Shown one piece after another: positions 25,739 through 32,893 of a DNA stretch of 36,418 nucleotides. Within the stretch, counting starts at the first letter, position 1. Each line of letters starts with the position of its first letter. The notes below the pieces were generated by a model. It saw only the letters and a program-made list of their open reading frames with translations. It had not been told where the DNA came from and made no database searches. The stretch comes from Actinomycetota bacterium (GTDB taxonomy: Bacteria; Armatimonadota; SYMT01), in assembly GCA_005805375.1 (NCBI GenBank), contig SYMT01000368.1:1-36418 (forward strand), given 5' to 3'. The translations under genes and the position numbers were made by a program.

Positions 25739-25910
25739 CGCCGGAGGTCGTGCGTTTCACCGGAGTTCCAACTCGAACTGCACGCGCTGGAGCGTCACAA
25801 GCTCCGTCGGCGTAACGCGCGGCCGGCGTTGCCCGCGGACGCCACCCGCAGCGCCCTTCTGAACCGCTGCTGCCCGCTCGCGGCCCGCTCACAGCGTGAT
25901 AGGCTCCGCG
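25739..25910. other. Convergent intergenic region with a short startless frame
   Basis: Between the rightward esterase and the leftward Rpn gene. On the minus strand, 25757-25888 is an open frame of 43 codons ending TPTELVTLQRVQFELELR and a stop. It looks protein-like but has no usable start or SD. It may be a gene remnant or chance. I see no terminator with a T-run for either gene. Confidence 0.3.
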
Positions 25911-27020
25911 TCAGCCGGAAGAAGCCGAGCTGTGGCCGTTTCGGTGCGCGCCGTTCGACGGCAGGTTAGACCGAAAGTCGTCCGGAGACCGCGCCCTCCA
26001 GGCGGCCAGTTCCAGTTGTTCGAGCTGCTCCAGATCGTCTATCCGGGCGAGGGTGGACTGCCAGTCTTCGGCCCCGGCGGTGAAGCGCTGTGTCAGGATC
26101 TTCAGGACGAACTCCCGCAGGCGACGCACCGCTTCTTCTCGGGCACCCTCCACCCGTCCCTCCACTCGTCCCTCCACTCGTCCCTCCACCCGTCCCACGA
26201 CACGTCCTTCTTCACGGGCCCAGCGTTCCATCGGCAGTACGTAGGGCATGTTTTGCGCCTCCTCAAACGCCTTCAGTGCCTCCCAGAACCGCTGCTCCTC
26301 GGCCTCCGGCAGCACCAGCATCCAGTTTACCAGCCGGAACAGCGTTCGCACCGTCACCGCATCCCATGAGCCGTAATACAATGTCTGCACCCGAGCCCAC
26401 TTGGCTGCATAACGAGTTGCAACATCACGCCGGGTCGCCAGCGCGTCGAGGTGTGCCAGGATGATCACCGCGAAGGGGTTGGGGCTCGCCTCCAACTCTC
26501 CGCGCCGGTCCACCCAATCGGTGATCTTGGTGACCCTGTATTTCCAGGTCACACGGCAACCTTCCCCCTCACACAAGTACTCGTCCGGGCGCCAGGTGGC
26601 GGTTTCGTCAATCAGCACCGCCATTCCGATCGGGTGAGTGTCGTAATGTACGCTGATCAGACCCTGATACCGATTCATGCGCCTGGGGAACTCGATCCCA
26701 TAGCGAGTTTGTGCCTGGATCTCCATATGTGCCAGTCGCAAGACAGCCGGTGCGTTTCGCAGTCTTAGCTCGATGAGGTGGTCCACGTGATCAGGACCGC
26801 GGGGTGCATGGGCGCCGAACTGTCTGAGTTCCTGCGACCGAAAGATCGGCGTGAACGACCAATCCACCTGCGCGGCAAACTCCGGATCGGTGAGTTCGAG
26901 GAATTCCCGAAAGAACTCCTGGGTGGCTTCCTTCCACGGGCTATCGTGGTCCGCTTGTTCCGCCGCCGGGGCACCGGGTTCGGGGGGCGACACGACGGCG
27001 GAGACTTCTTCAGGTTCCAT
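25911..27020 (-). CDS. Rpn/DUF4351-type PD-(D/E)XK nuclease-transposase family protein
   Basis: 369 residues from ATG at 27020; a TTG start at 27119 is possible, but the extra residues look non-coding. DSPWKEATQEFFREFLELTDPEFAAQVDW and IFRSQELRQF (near residues 25-65) match the N-terminus common in this family. The nuclease core appears as HVDHLIELRL followed by HMEIQAQTRYG, the ExQ form of the PD-(D/E)XK motif. A C-terminal stretch has a GRVE tetrapeptide repeated about five times, coded by a 12-base tandem repeat, then a helical region. Family members (E. coli RpnA-E) are DNA endonucleases linked with recombination. They are often present in many copies per genome. This one lies downstream of jag on the same strand, separated by a hairpin. 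Confidence 0.85.
   Translation of the reverse strand: MEPEEVSAVVSPPEPGAPAAEQADHDSPWKEATQEFFREFLELTDPEFAAQVDWSFTPIFRSQELRQFGAHAPRGPDHVDHLIELRLRNAPAVLRLAHMEIQAQTRYGIEFPRRMNRYQGLISVHYDTHPIGMAVLIDETATWRPDEYLCEGEGCRVTWKYRVTKITDWVDRRGELEASPNPFAVIILAHLDALATRRDVATRYAAKWARVQTLYYGSWDAVTVRTLFRLVNWMLVLPEAEEQRFWEALKAFEEAQNMPYVLPMERWAREEGRVVGRVEGRVEGRVEGRVEGAREEAVRRLREFVLKILTQRFTAGAEDWQSTLARIDDLEQLEQLELAAWRARSPDDFRSNLPSNGAHRNGHSSASSG
26148..26207 (-). repeat. 12-base in-frame tandem repeat (GRVE)
   Basis: Five units of 12 bases: 26148-26159, 26160-26171, 26172-26183 and 26184-26195 differ only by one C/T position, and a degenerate copy lies at 26196-26207. Each codes Gly-Arg-Val-Glu (Val in place of Glu in the last). 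Confidence 0.9.
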
Positions 27021-27131
27021 GCTCAGAACCGGCCCTACACATTGTCTCGGATTGCGGCGAGACCGTGCTGCTTCGAGGGGGAGGGCGTGCGGGAGGTTGC
27101 CCCTCAACCAACGCACCAACGATCAGGAGTC

Positions 27132-27170
27132 TTCCCGCAGGAACGCCCACCATGCGCTCCTGCGGGGGAA
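27132..27170 (-). terminator. Stem-loop after jag
   Basis: TTCCCGCAGGAACGCC on the plus strand (27132-27147) pairs with GCGCTCCTGCGGGGGAA (27154-27170), with one bulge and one mismatch. It starts seven bases past the jag stop. There is no T-run, so it may only partly end the rpmH-jag transcript and allow readthrough into the Rpn gene. Confidence 0.6.
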
Positions 27171-27176
27171 GCGTTG

Positions 27177-27683
27177 CTACGCCGGTGGCCGCGGCGCGAT
27201 AATGACCCGGCGATCCGGGTCCTCGCCCTCGCTATACGTGGTTACCTGCGGGTGATTTGCAAGCGCATTGTGGATGATGCGGCGCTCGAAGGCGCCGAGT
27301 GGGTCCAGTTCCGCTTCCTGACTGGTGCGGATCACCTCCGCGGCGAGGGTGAGCGCCTGATCCACCAGTGCATTTCGACGCCGTTCGCGATATCCGTTGG
27401 CATCGAGCACCAGCCGAGTGTGTTCACCGCTCCGGCGGTTGGTCACGAGGCTGGCAAGATACTGGAGCGAATTCAGGGTGTTTCCGTAGCGGCCGATGAT
27501 CTCGCCCGCCTCGGGCCCGACGACATCCACGAGCCATGCCCCGTCAGCCGTCTGCTCCAATTCCACCTCGGCATCGAGTGGAATCGCATCCAGCACATCC
27601 TGGACAAAGTCCGCAGCGACATCGCCGGGGGTGTAGGGCTCTTCCGCCTCGGTGTTTTGTTGTTCCGCTTCCACCTGTCCCAC
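27177..27683 (-). CDS. jag: Jag/KhpB RNA-binding protein (KH and R3H domains)
   Basis: 168 residues. GTG start at 27683, six bases after the yidC stop, with only a weak SD (TAGGTAG), so translation is probably coupled to yidC. The KH domain has IIGRYGNTLNSLQYLASL (about 60-80), where GRYG is the GxxG loop. The R3H domain has ERRIIHNALANHP (about 133-145), with the RxxxH signature. The N-terminal Jag_N domain found in longer homologues is absent. The protein binds RNA and is conserved beside yidC. In other bacteria it works with KhpA in cell-envelope and division control. Confidence 0.93.
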   Translation of the reverse strand: MGQVEAEQQNTEAEEPYTPGDVAADFVQDVLDAIPLDAEVELEQTADGAWLVDVVGPEAGEIIGRYGNTLNSLQYLASLVTNRRSGEHTRLVLDANGYRERRRNALVDQALTLAAEVIRTSQEAELDPLGAFERRIIHNALANHPQVTTYSEGEDPDRRVIIAPRPPA

Positions 27684-27689
27684 TGCTAC

Positions 27690-29129
27690 CTACTTTCGAG
27701 AACTGCGCTGCCGGGCCGCATTCAGCGGATCCACCTGGCTTCGACGAGGCTTCTTACCGGACGTCCGCACTCCCTTCATGGGCACCAACGGCACCGACGT
27801 CACTTCGGCACTGGGGGCGCCGCCGACAACCGGAACTGCCGGCGCCGCTGCCGACATGGCCCCCCCGAGTCCAAACCGTTTGTTCAGCAGCCAGCTCTGA
27901 TACATACTCACCAGATTCAAAATGAGCCAGTAGAGCATGAAAGCGGACGACCACTGTCCCTGCCACATCATGACGGCGAAGACGGCCGGCATCATGAAGA
28001 TCATCATCCTCTGCTGCTGGGCCTGCTGCGGGTCGGCCGGCTTCGGCTGAAGCAGGGAGTAGACTACCGTGCTCAACATGTACGTGACGAACAGCGGCAC
28101 GTCGAACTGGGCCAGGTTGTCTGCCAGCCACCACGTCTGACGCGATAGCTCACTGCCGATCCAGAGGAACGATGCGTACGTGAACTGGTACTCATAGTCC
28201 CGCACCATCCAGAACACCGGGAAGAGCACGACCATGAGCACGAGCATCGGCAAACATCCGCCGAAAAGATTGACGTTGTGTTCCTTGTACAGTTGGGACA
28301 TCCGCGTCTGCATTTCCTGCGGCGGCCGTCCCTTCATCTCCTCTTGCAGTTGCTTCACCAGCGGCTGAATGCGCATCATTTCCCGCTGATACTGGTACTG
28401 CTTGATCAGGAAGGGGAACGTGGCTCCCTTGAGTACGACCACAATGAGGAGCAACGCCAGGAAATAGCTGTACTGCGGGTCCTTCCCCATGAGCACCACC
28501 ACCCAGTTCAACGCCAGCCAGGTGATCTTGTGGTGATTGCGATCGTCACGCGCCGCGCGAATGCGGTCCAGACGCCACGCGGCGAGACTCCCGAGGTTCG
28601 CCTCACGTGGGTAGAGTTTCCCCTGGACCTCCAGCGTAACGACCCCGCTGACTCCATGTAGTTGGCGCTCCATCTCTTTGAGACGGGGCTCCGCCAGGTC
28701 GTACCAATGGGTCGTCGCACTGCGGCTCTCAAACTCGCCCAGGTAGTCGTAGATGTTGATTGCCTGGTATTTCGCACGCCAGGATTCGAGCGACTTGCCC
28801 GAGATCCGTGCATACTCATCGTATTCGTGCACGGCCTCTTCGAGGCGCTTGATCCGGTCTGCCCGGGAAAGTTCGGGGCCCTTCGGCGCAGCGGCACCGG
28901 AGTGTGTTTTCTGGTACTCTTGCTTCCACTCCAGCGGCCAGGACAACGGGACTGCCTGCCGCCCAGCCGTCTCGGCGGCGAGAGCGCGCTCGAGGCGGGT
29001 GGTGAACTCCGCCGAACCCGGCGGTACCGGCGGCGGGAAGAATTTCTGGAGGAGGAATACGGAGATGCCCCAGATGACAAACATCTGGGCGAGCATCTTC
29101 AGGCGATCATTGCGAGTGGGCTGCTGCAT
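27690..29129 (-). CDS. yidC: Membrane protein insertase YidC/Oxa1
   Basis: 479 residues. It inserts and folds inner-membrane proteins, alone or with SecYEG. An N-terminal membrane helix (about 12-27) is followed by a charged region of about 190 residues that is shorter than the beta-domain of E. coli YidC. The Oxa1 core follows: a helix ending VVVLKGATFPF, a cytoplasmic hairpin (IQPLVKQLQEEMKGRPPQEMQTRM), LYKEHNVNLFGGCLPMLVLM, and later helices with MMIFMMPAVFAVMMW. The position of the conserved groove arginine (E. coli R366, in IVRG) is occupied here by K234 (VVLKG). The C-terminus is basic (KKPRRSQ ... RQRSSRK), as expected for ribosome contact. The ATG at 29129 has only a weak SD (CGGA). 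Confidence 0.95.
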   Translation of the reverse strand: MQQPTRNDRLKMLAQMFVIWGISVFLLQKFFPPPVPPGSAEFTTRLERALAAETAGRQAVPLSWPLEWKQEYQKTHSGAAAPKGPELSRADRIKRLEEAVHEYDEYARISGKSLESWRAKYQAINIYDYLGEFESRSATTHWYDLAEPRLKEMERQLHGVSGVVTLEVQGKLYPREANLGSLAAWRLDRIRAARDDRNHHKITWLALNWVVVLMGKDPQYSYFLALLLIVVVLKGATFPFLIKQYQYQREMMRIQPLVKQLQEEMKGRPPQEMQTRMSQLYKEHNVNLFGGCLPMLVLMVVLFPVFWMVRDYEYQFTYASFLWIGSELSRQTWWLADNLAQFDVPLFVTYMLSTVVYSLLQPKPADPQQAQQQRMMIFMMPAVFAVMMWQGQWSSAFMLYWLILNLVSMYQSWLLNKRFGLGGAMSAAAPAVPVVGGAPSAEVTSVPLVPMKGVRTSGKKPRRSQVDPLNAARQRSSRK

Positions 29130-29233
29130 GACATTCCGCGTGAGCGAAGACCAGGTAATCCCTGCGCTGGACTCGGGTATACATCCGGTGGTTGAACAGT
29201 GATCGCACGTTTCCGGTATTGACCCCCGGTGCG

Positions 29234-29440
29234 TCAGGGCACCGGATCATAGCCGCCCGGGTTGAAAGGATGACAGCGGCACAGACGACGCAGAGCCATT
29301 CCGCTCCCGCGGAGGGCGCCGTACTTTTCCACCGCGTCAATCGCGTACTGCGAACACGTCGGCATGAACCTGCACACCGGGGGTCTCCACGGAGCTGTCC
29401 ACTGGTAGCATCGGATCAACTGCACGAGCAGGCGCTGCAT
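29234..29440 (-). CDS. yidD: Membrane protein insertion efficiency factor YidD
   Basis: 68 residues from ATG at 29440; a TTG three codons upstream (29449) is an alternative and neither has a strong SD. The whole family signature is present: [17 protein letters not shown], then [29 protein letters not shown] short amphipathic N-terminus ([14 protein letters not shown]) associates with the membrane. YidD assists YidC-dependent insertion. It lies in the usual place between rnpA and yidC, with 30 bases to rnpA and 104 bases to yidC. Confidence 0.95.
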   Translation of the reverse strand: MQRLLVQLIRCYQWTAPWRPPVCRFMPTCSQYAIDAVEKYGALRGSGMALRRLCRCHPFNPGGYDPVP

Positions 29441-29470
29441 GGTCGGCAATCCGGGTTTCTTCTCATCCTC

Positions 29471-29905
29471 TCATACGGCCGATACATCCGCCGGGGTTGA
29501 GAGGTGGCTGCTGGAATGCTGAACCGAACCTCCCTCCACTGAAGAGGATGTGTCTGGCGCCGAAAAAGGTTCCCGGATCAGCCGGGCGCGTCGCGCCAGG
29601 ATACGGACCGCTCCCGCCAATTCCGGGAACGCCGCGTCGGCGGCCGGAGCACGCACCGCGAACACTGCGTCGAAACCGTCGCGCCACGCCGGGAGTTCGG
29701 CCCGCACGATGGCTCGCAACCGGCGGCGCACGCGGTTCCGCACCACGGCGCCACCCACCCGCTTCCCCGCGGAAATCCCGACCCGCATCCCTTCGGGCCG
29801 GCGCTTCAATTGCAGAGAAAGAAGGGGATGCGACCATCCCCTCCCCGTACGGTATGCTTCCCGAAAGTCGGTCCCTGCCGTCAGGCGATGCTCACGTGGC
29901 AGCAC
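29471..29905 (-). CDS. rnpA: Ribonuclease P protein component
   Basis: 144 residues from GTG at 29905, chosen because LPREHRLTAGTDFREAYRTGR begins right after it as in other RnpA proteins. The start is four bases past the rpmH stop. The RNR signature is AGKRVGGAVVRNRVRRRLRAIVR (split around residues 48-70). It binds RNase P RNA and helps remove tRNA 5' leaders. The C-terminal 30 residues (SSSVEGGSVQHSSSH ...) extend past the usual end. The same frame is open upstream throughout rpmH, with a GTG at 29989, so a longer form starting inside rpmH is possible. Confidence 0.93.
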   Translation of the reverse strand: MLPREHRLTAGTDFREAYRTGRGWSHPLLSLQLKRRPEGMRVGISAGKRVGGAVVRNRVRRRLRAIVRAELPAWRDGFDAVFAVRAPAADAAFPELAGAVRILARRARLIREPFSAPDTSSSVEGGSVQHSSSHLSTPADVSAV

Positions 29906-29909
29906 CGTC

Positions 29910-30044
29910 TCAGGCGCAGAGACGCTGGCGACCACGCTCTCGGCGCGCCGCCAAAATGCGGCGCCCGTTCGCCGTTGCCATGCGGGCACGGAAACCGTGC
30001 GTCCGCTTCCGCCGCCGATTGTGCGGCTGAAAAGTTCGTTTCAT
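29910..30044 (-). CDS. rpmH: 50S ribosomal protein L34
   Basis: 44 residues. [32 protein letters not shown] and GRQRL match L34 throughout. GGAGGA (30050-30055 on the plus-strand scale) lies five bases before the ATG. It is the first gene of the rpmH-rnpA-yidD-yidC-jag cluster and is read from the promoter just upstream. Confidence 0.97.
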   Translation of the reverse strand: MKRTFQPHNRRRKRTHGFRARMATANGRRILAARRERGRQRLCA

Positions 30045-30067
30045 CAAGTTCCTCCAGACGACAGCCC

Positions 30068-30096
30068 ATTATACCACACGGAACCGGGGACGTCTT
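30068..30096 (-). promoter_or_regulatory. Promoter of the rpmH cluster
   Basis: Reading leftward, a perfect TATAAT -10 (30068-30073) lies 17 bases from AAGACG (30091-30096), which matches three positions of TTGACA. The -10 stands out in GC-rich DNA. The transcript would start near 30060, giving a short leader that carries the rpmH SD. Confidence 0.75.
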
Positions 30097-30106
30097 CCCC
30101 GGGGAA
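30084..30106. promoter_or_regulatory. Inverted repeat and 12-base palindrome over the -35 region
   Basis: CCGGGGA (30084-30090) and TCCCCGG (30096-30102) form an inverted repeat around the rpmH -35. TTCCCCGGGGAA (30095-30106) is a perfect palindrome overlapping its right arm. A binding site for a dimeric regulator is possible but unproven. Just to the right, TTGACG (30111-30116) could be a rightward -35 for the DUF1361 gene, though no good -10 follows. Confidence 0.35.
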
Positions 30107-30169
30107 ATCATTGACGGCGCCCGCTGTGGGGCCGGGTCGCACCGCCGCTTCCGGTGCAAGAGTCAACGT

Positions 30170-30874
30170 ATGGATCTGCGGCCGATACTCTGGAACATGG
30201 TGCTCGCGGTGATTCCTGCCCTACTTGGGCCCCTGGTCGCGGCGGGTCTGGATCGCAAGAAGTGGTGGGGGCTCCCGACCTTTCTGCTGTGGGTGGCTTT
30301 TCTGCCCAACTCCGCCTATCTGCTCGCGGGCCGGCATCACTTTTTCTGGCTGACGCCGGAAGGGGAGTTTGCCGGCAGCTTCCTTGAGGTGCGCGGCGGC
30401 ATCGCTCTCTTTCCGGTGCGCTTGCTCGCGTTCCTGGTCTATGCCGGGTTCGGGCTACTCACGTTCACTCTCGCAGTGCGTCCCCTGACAGCGGCACTGC
30501 GCCGGCGGGGATGGATTCCGGTCCTGCTGGCGCCGCTGCTGTTCACGCTGGTCGCCCAGGGCGTGTACCTCGGCCGCACGGTCCGGCTCAATAGCTGGGA
30601 CCTCGTGCTCGATCCGGGTCGGGTATTGTTGATCGAACTGGCACTGTGGATGAACCTTCCGTTGCTCACGCTCACTGTGGGGCTGGGCGGCTTGCTCTGG
30701 GTCGGCTATGTGCTCACCGATCTCTGTCTGGTGGGCTTCATGGTTCGCCATGAAGGCGCTATCCGGGCGATTTCCGTTCACTTGCGTCAGTTTCGGAAAC
30801 TCCCGGCGCCGGGGAGACTCCAAAACCCCCGGATGACTGCCGAAATCCGAGACTGTGATGCGTCTGCTCCCTGA
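30170..30874 (+). CDS. DUF1361 integral membrane protein
   Basis: 234 residues. ATG at 30170 with only a weak AAGAG upstream. The frame is open further left, but that part overlaps the opposite-strand rpmH. Motifs typical of DUF1361 are LLWVAFLPNSAYLLA (about 42-56) and GVYLGRTVRLNSWDLVLDPGRVL (about 130-152), within six or seven hydrophobic segments. The function of the family is unknown. The gene is divergent from rpmH and overlaps the next gene by 17 bases, so the two are probably co-expressed. A short charged C-terminal tail is probably cytoplasmic. Confidence 0.85.
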   Translation: MDLRPILWNMVLAVIPALLGPLVAAGLDRKKWWGLPTFLLWVAFLPNSAYLLAGRHHFFWLTPEGEFAGSFLEVRGGIALFPVRLLAFLVYAGFGLLTFTLAVRPLTAALRRRGWIPVLLAPLLFTLVAQGVYLGRTVRLNSWDLVLDPGRVLLIELALWMNLPLLTLTVGLGGLLWVGYVLTDLCLVGFMVRHEGAIRAISVHLRQFRKLPAPGRLQNPRMTAEIRDCDASAP

Positions 30875-31838
30875 GTGCGAAATCTGCGCGGATCCACTGG
30901 GTCTGCACCGAACAATCGTGTGTGCTCGTGAAGCCGATCGGCTGCACGAAGTTCACACTCCGGAAGGCATTGAGCAGGGAATCAAGTGGCTCTGCGGCCG
31001 GTGCCGCGCGCGGTCACGGCGCATCCGGCGGCACCGTTTGGGACTGGACGCCGCTGGAGTGACGGCGGCTGCAGTGGCCGCCGCAGCGCCTCCGCGTTCC
31101 GGGCCCGCCCCTCCGTCACCCCGCGTTTCCGACAGCCAGCGGGAGGGTGTTGCCGCGGGTGTACCGCCTTCGAACCCTCGTGTGGGTGGGGGAAGTCCGG
31201 AGCGGCGCCGTCCGGCCGCGCCTCCGATTGCGTGGACTCCGCCCGAGAACAAGTCGCCGCTCGAAGAAGCAACGCAGTCTCCGCTTCCTCGTGTCGAACA
31301 CGAGTCGCTCGTGCCCGGAACTGCCGCCCCGCCCGAACGCGTGTCCCCCCACAGCATTCACTCGCCGGGCACTCCGTGCCGGACCCGGGAAGGGGCACTG
31401 GCTCCGAACCATCCGACGCCGAGCCCCGGCCCTGAGGAAGCCGCCGGCGTTGCCTCCGGACCCGAGCAGGAGGACCCTGACTCTCCATCCTGGCGTCCGG
31501 AGGATGAATCTCCGGAAGCAACCACTCACCGGAGGCGGCGGAGGCGTCAGGACAAGTCGGCGTGGCTGGCGAACTGGAGCCCCGGGCAGCGCTGGGCGGC
31601 AGCGTTCGGGAGCGGGTTACTGAGTGCGGGCTTGCTGTTCTCCCTGGCTCCCCGAATGGACGGAGCGTTCGCCCTTGCTGCGTTCAGTCTGGCTCTTCCG
31701 CTCTATTGCGGCGGGTTGGCAATGTTGCTGCTTCGTCTGCCTCACGACGAAACGACTACCCGGTGGCTGATCGGCGGCATGTTCGCCGGTGCGGTGGTCG
31801 CCTCCTTTGTGGTGCGGTGGTTCCCGGTGCTTGCGTAA
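30858..31838 (+). CDS. Predicted membrane protein with N-terminal CxxC pairs and proline-rich linker
   Basis: 326 residues; not recognised. ATG at 30858 (a GTG lies just before it), with GAG a few bases upstream, inside the end of the DUF1361 gene. The N-terminus has two CxxC pairs, C7-x2-C10 (CEIC) and C46-x2-C49 (CGRC), spaced like a small zinc ribbon. A proline/serine/glutamate-rich, probably disordered linker covers about 75-225, followed by a basic RRRRRR run. The last 90 residues hold three hydrophobic segments (for example AAAFGSGLLSAGLLFSL and WLIGGMFAGAVVASFVV). The layout suggests a cytoplasmic metal-binding head tethered to the membrane. Codon use and frame are consistent with a real gene, though alternative frames are also open in the linker. 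Confidence 0.7.
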   Translation: MRLLPECEICADPLGLHRTIVCAREADRLHEVHTPEGIEQGIKWLCGRCRARSRRIRRHRLGLDAAGVTAAAVAAAAPPRSGPAPPSPRVSDSQREGVAAGVPPSNPRVGGGSPERRRPAAPPIAWTPPENKSPLEEATQSPLPRVEHESLVPGTAAPPERVSPHSIHSPGTPCRTREGALAPNHPTPSPGPEEAAGVASGPEQEDPDSPSWRPEDESPEATTHRRRRRRQDKSAWLANWSPGQRWAAAFGSGLLSAGLLFSLAPRMDGAFALAAFSLALPLYCGGLAMLLLRLPHDETTTRWLIGGMFAGAVVASFVVRWFPVLA

Positions 31839-31912
31839 CCCTCCCGCCCGCTGCTGCCTCATCGTTCCCCACTCTCCCGGGACCGGGCTTCTTTCGAAAG
31901 GACTTGCCCGCC

Positions 31913-32893
31913 ATGAAGATTCAGGACCAGCTACACTGGTCGCACGTCAGCGACGAAACGATGAGCTTCTACCGGGCGATCGGGGTAGACTACCTGGCGA
32001 TCTACCCGGCGCCCGATGCTTCGGACGGTGTGGACCGCAGCGAGTACTGGTGCAGGACGCGCGAGTTGGCCGAGACTCACGGATTGACGCTGTGGAACAC
32101 CGCCCAGCACGGTTGGGACAGCCTGACGCTCGGCCTCGCCGACCGGGACGCAAAGATTGAGGCATGGATCACCATGCTTCGGAGTCTGGCGGCCGCCGGA
32201 GTCCCCACTCTGGGCTACAATTTCAAGCCCGTCGGCAACTTCCGCACTCCCTCGGCCATCGGGCGTGGGGGTGTGCGCTACAGCACGTTCGATTACGATG
32301 CCTGGGTGAGCAACCCGACGCATCATCCGGACAAGGTCATTGATGCGGACAGGCTGTTCGAGAATCTCGTCTATTTCCTCAAACACGTGCTTCCCGTGGC
32401 GGAATCGCTCGGCATTCGGATGGCGCTTCACCCCGACGATCCGCCCATTCCTGAGGTGATGGGAGGCGCGGCTCGGATCGTTTCGTCGCTTGACCAGTAT
32501 GCGCGGATCTTCGATGCCGTCCCCAGCCCCGCGAGCGGTATGTTGTTCTGTCAGGGGTGCGTGGCGGAGATGGGCGAGCACGTACCCGACGCCATCCGCC
32601 GCCTGAGCGCCCGTGACAAGATTGTGTATGTGCATTTCCGCAACATCCGGGGGACGCCGCGCTCGTTTCAGGAAGTGTTCGTGGATGAGGGGCAGGTGGA
32701 TATGGTCGAGGCGATGAAAACCTATCGAGAAGTAGGGTTTCGGGGGCCATTCATGATGGATCACACGCCGACCTTCCCGCAGTCCATTGCAGGCTGGTCC
32801 GGGCACGCCTACGCGAACGGGTACATTCGCGCTCTGATCCAGGCCGTGTACGGCGTCGGGCCCGGCGGAGCAGGTGCGGAGGAGCAAGGATGA
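31913..32893 (+). CDS. uxuA: Mannonate dehydratase
   Basis: 326 residues. It dehydrates D-mannonate to 2-keto-3-deoxygluconate in hexuronate breakdown. The fold is a TIM barrel. Candidate metal and catalytic residues match the UxuA set: H173 in MALHPDDPP, C213 in MLFCQGC, H241 in YVHFRNIRG and D283 in MMDHTPT. The stretch FQEVFVDEGQVDMVEAMKTY is also typical. It is shorter than E. coli UxuA (394 residues), as in several deep-branching phyla. The start is the ATG at 31913 with AAAGGA about ten bases upstream; the open frame before it overlaps the previous gene. Its stop overlaps the next start (ATGA). No uronate isomerase or transporter is in the window. Confidence 0.9.
   Translation: MKIQDQLHWSHVSDETMSFYRAIGVDYLAIYPAPDASDGVDRSEYWCRTRELAETHGLTLWNTAQHGWDSLTLGLADRDAKIEAWITMLRSLAAAGVPTLGYNFKPVGNFRTPSAIGRGGVRYSTFDYDAWVSNPTHHPDKVIDADRLFENLVYFLKHVLPVAESLGIRMALHPDDPPIPEVMGGAARIVSSLDQYARIFDAVPSPASGMLFCQGCVAEMGEHVPDAIRRLSARDKIVYVHFRNIRGTPRSFQEVFVDEGQVDMVEAMKTYREVGFRGPFMMDHTPTFPQSIAGWSGHAYANGYIRALIQAVYGVGPGGAGAEEQG

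Noticed and set aside
26148-26207. CRISPR-like short repeats
   Set aside because: The 12-base units are contiguous with no spacers and lie in frame in a coding region.
26778-28148. Plus-strand frame of 456 codons
   Set aside because: Crosses the Rpn, jag and yidC genes in antisense, all of which match families on the minus strand.
30111-30139. Rightward promoter for the DUF1361 gene
   Set aside because: TTGACG is a good -35, but the bases at the -10 spacing are all GC-rich.
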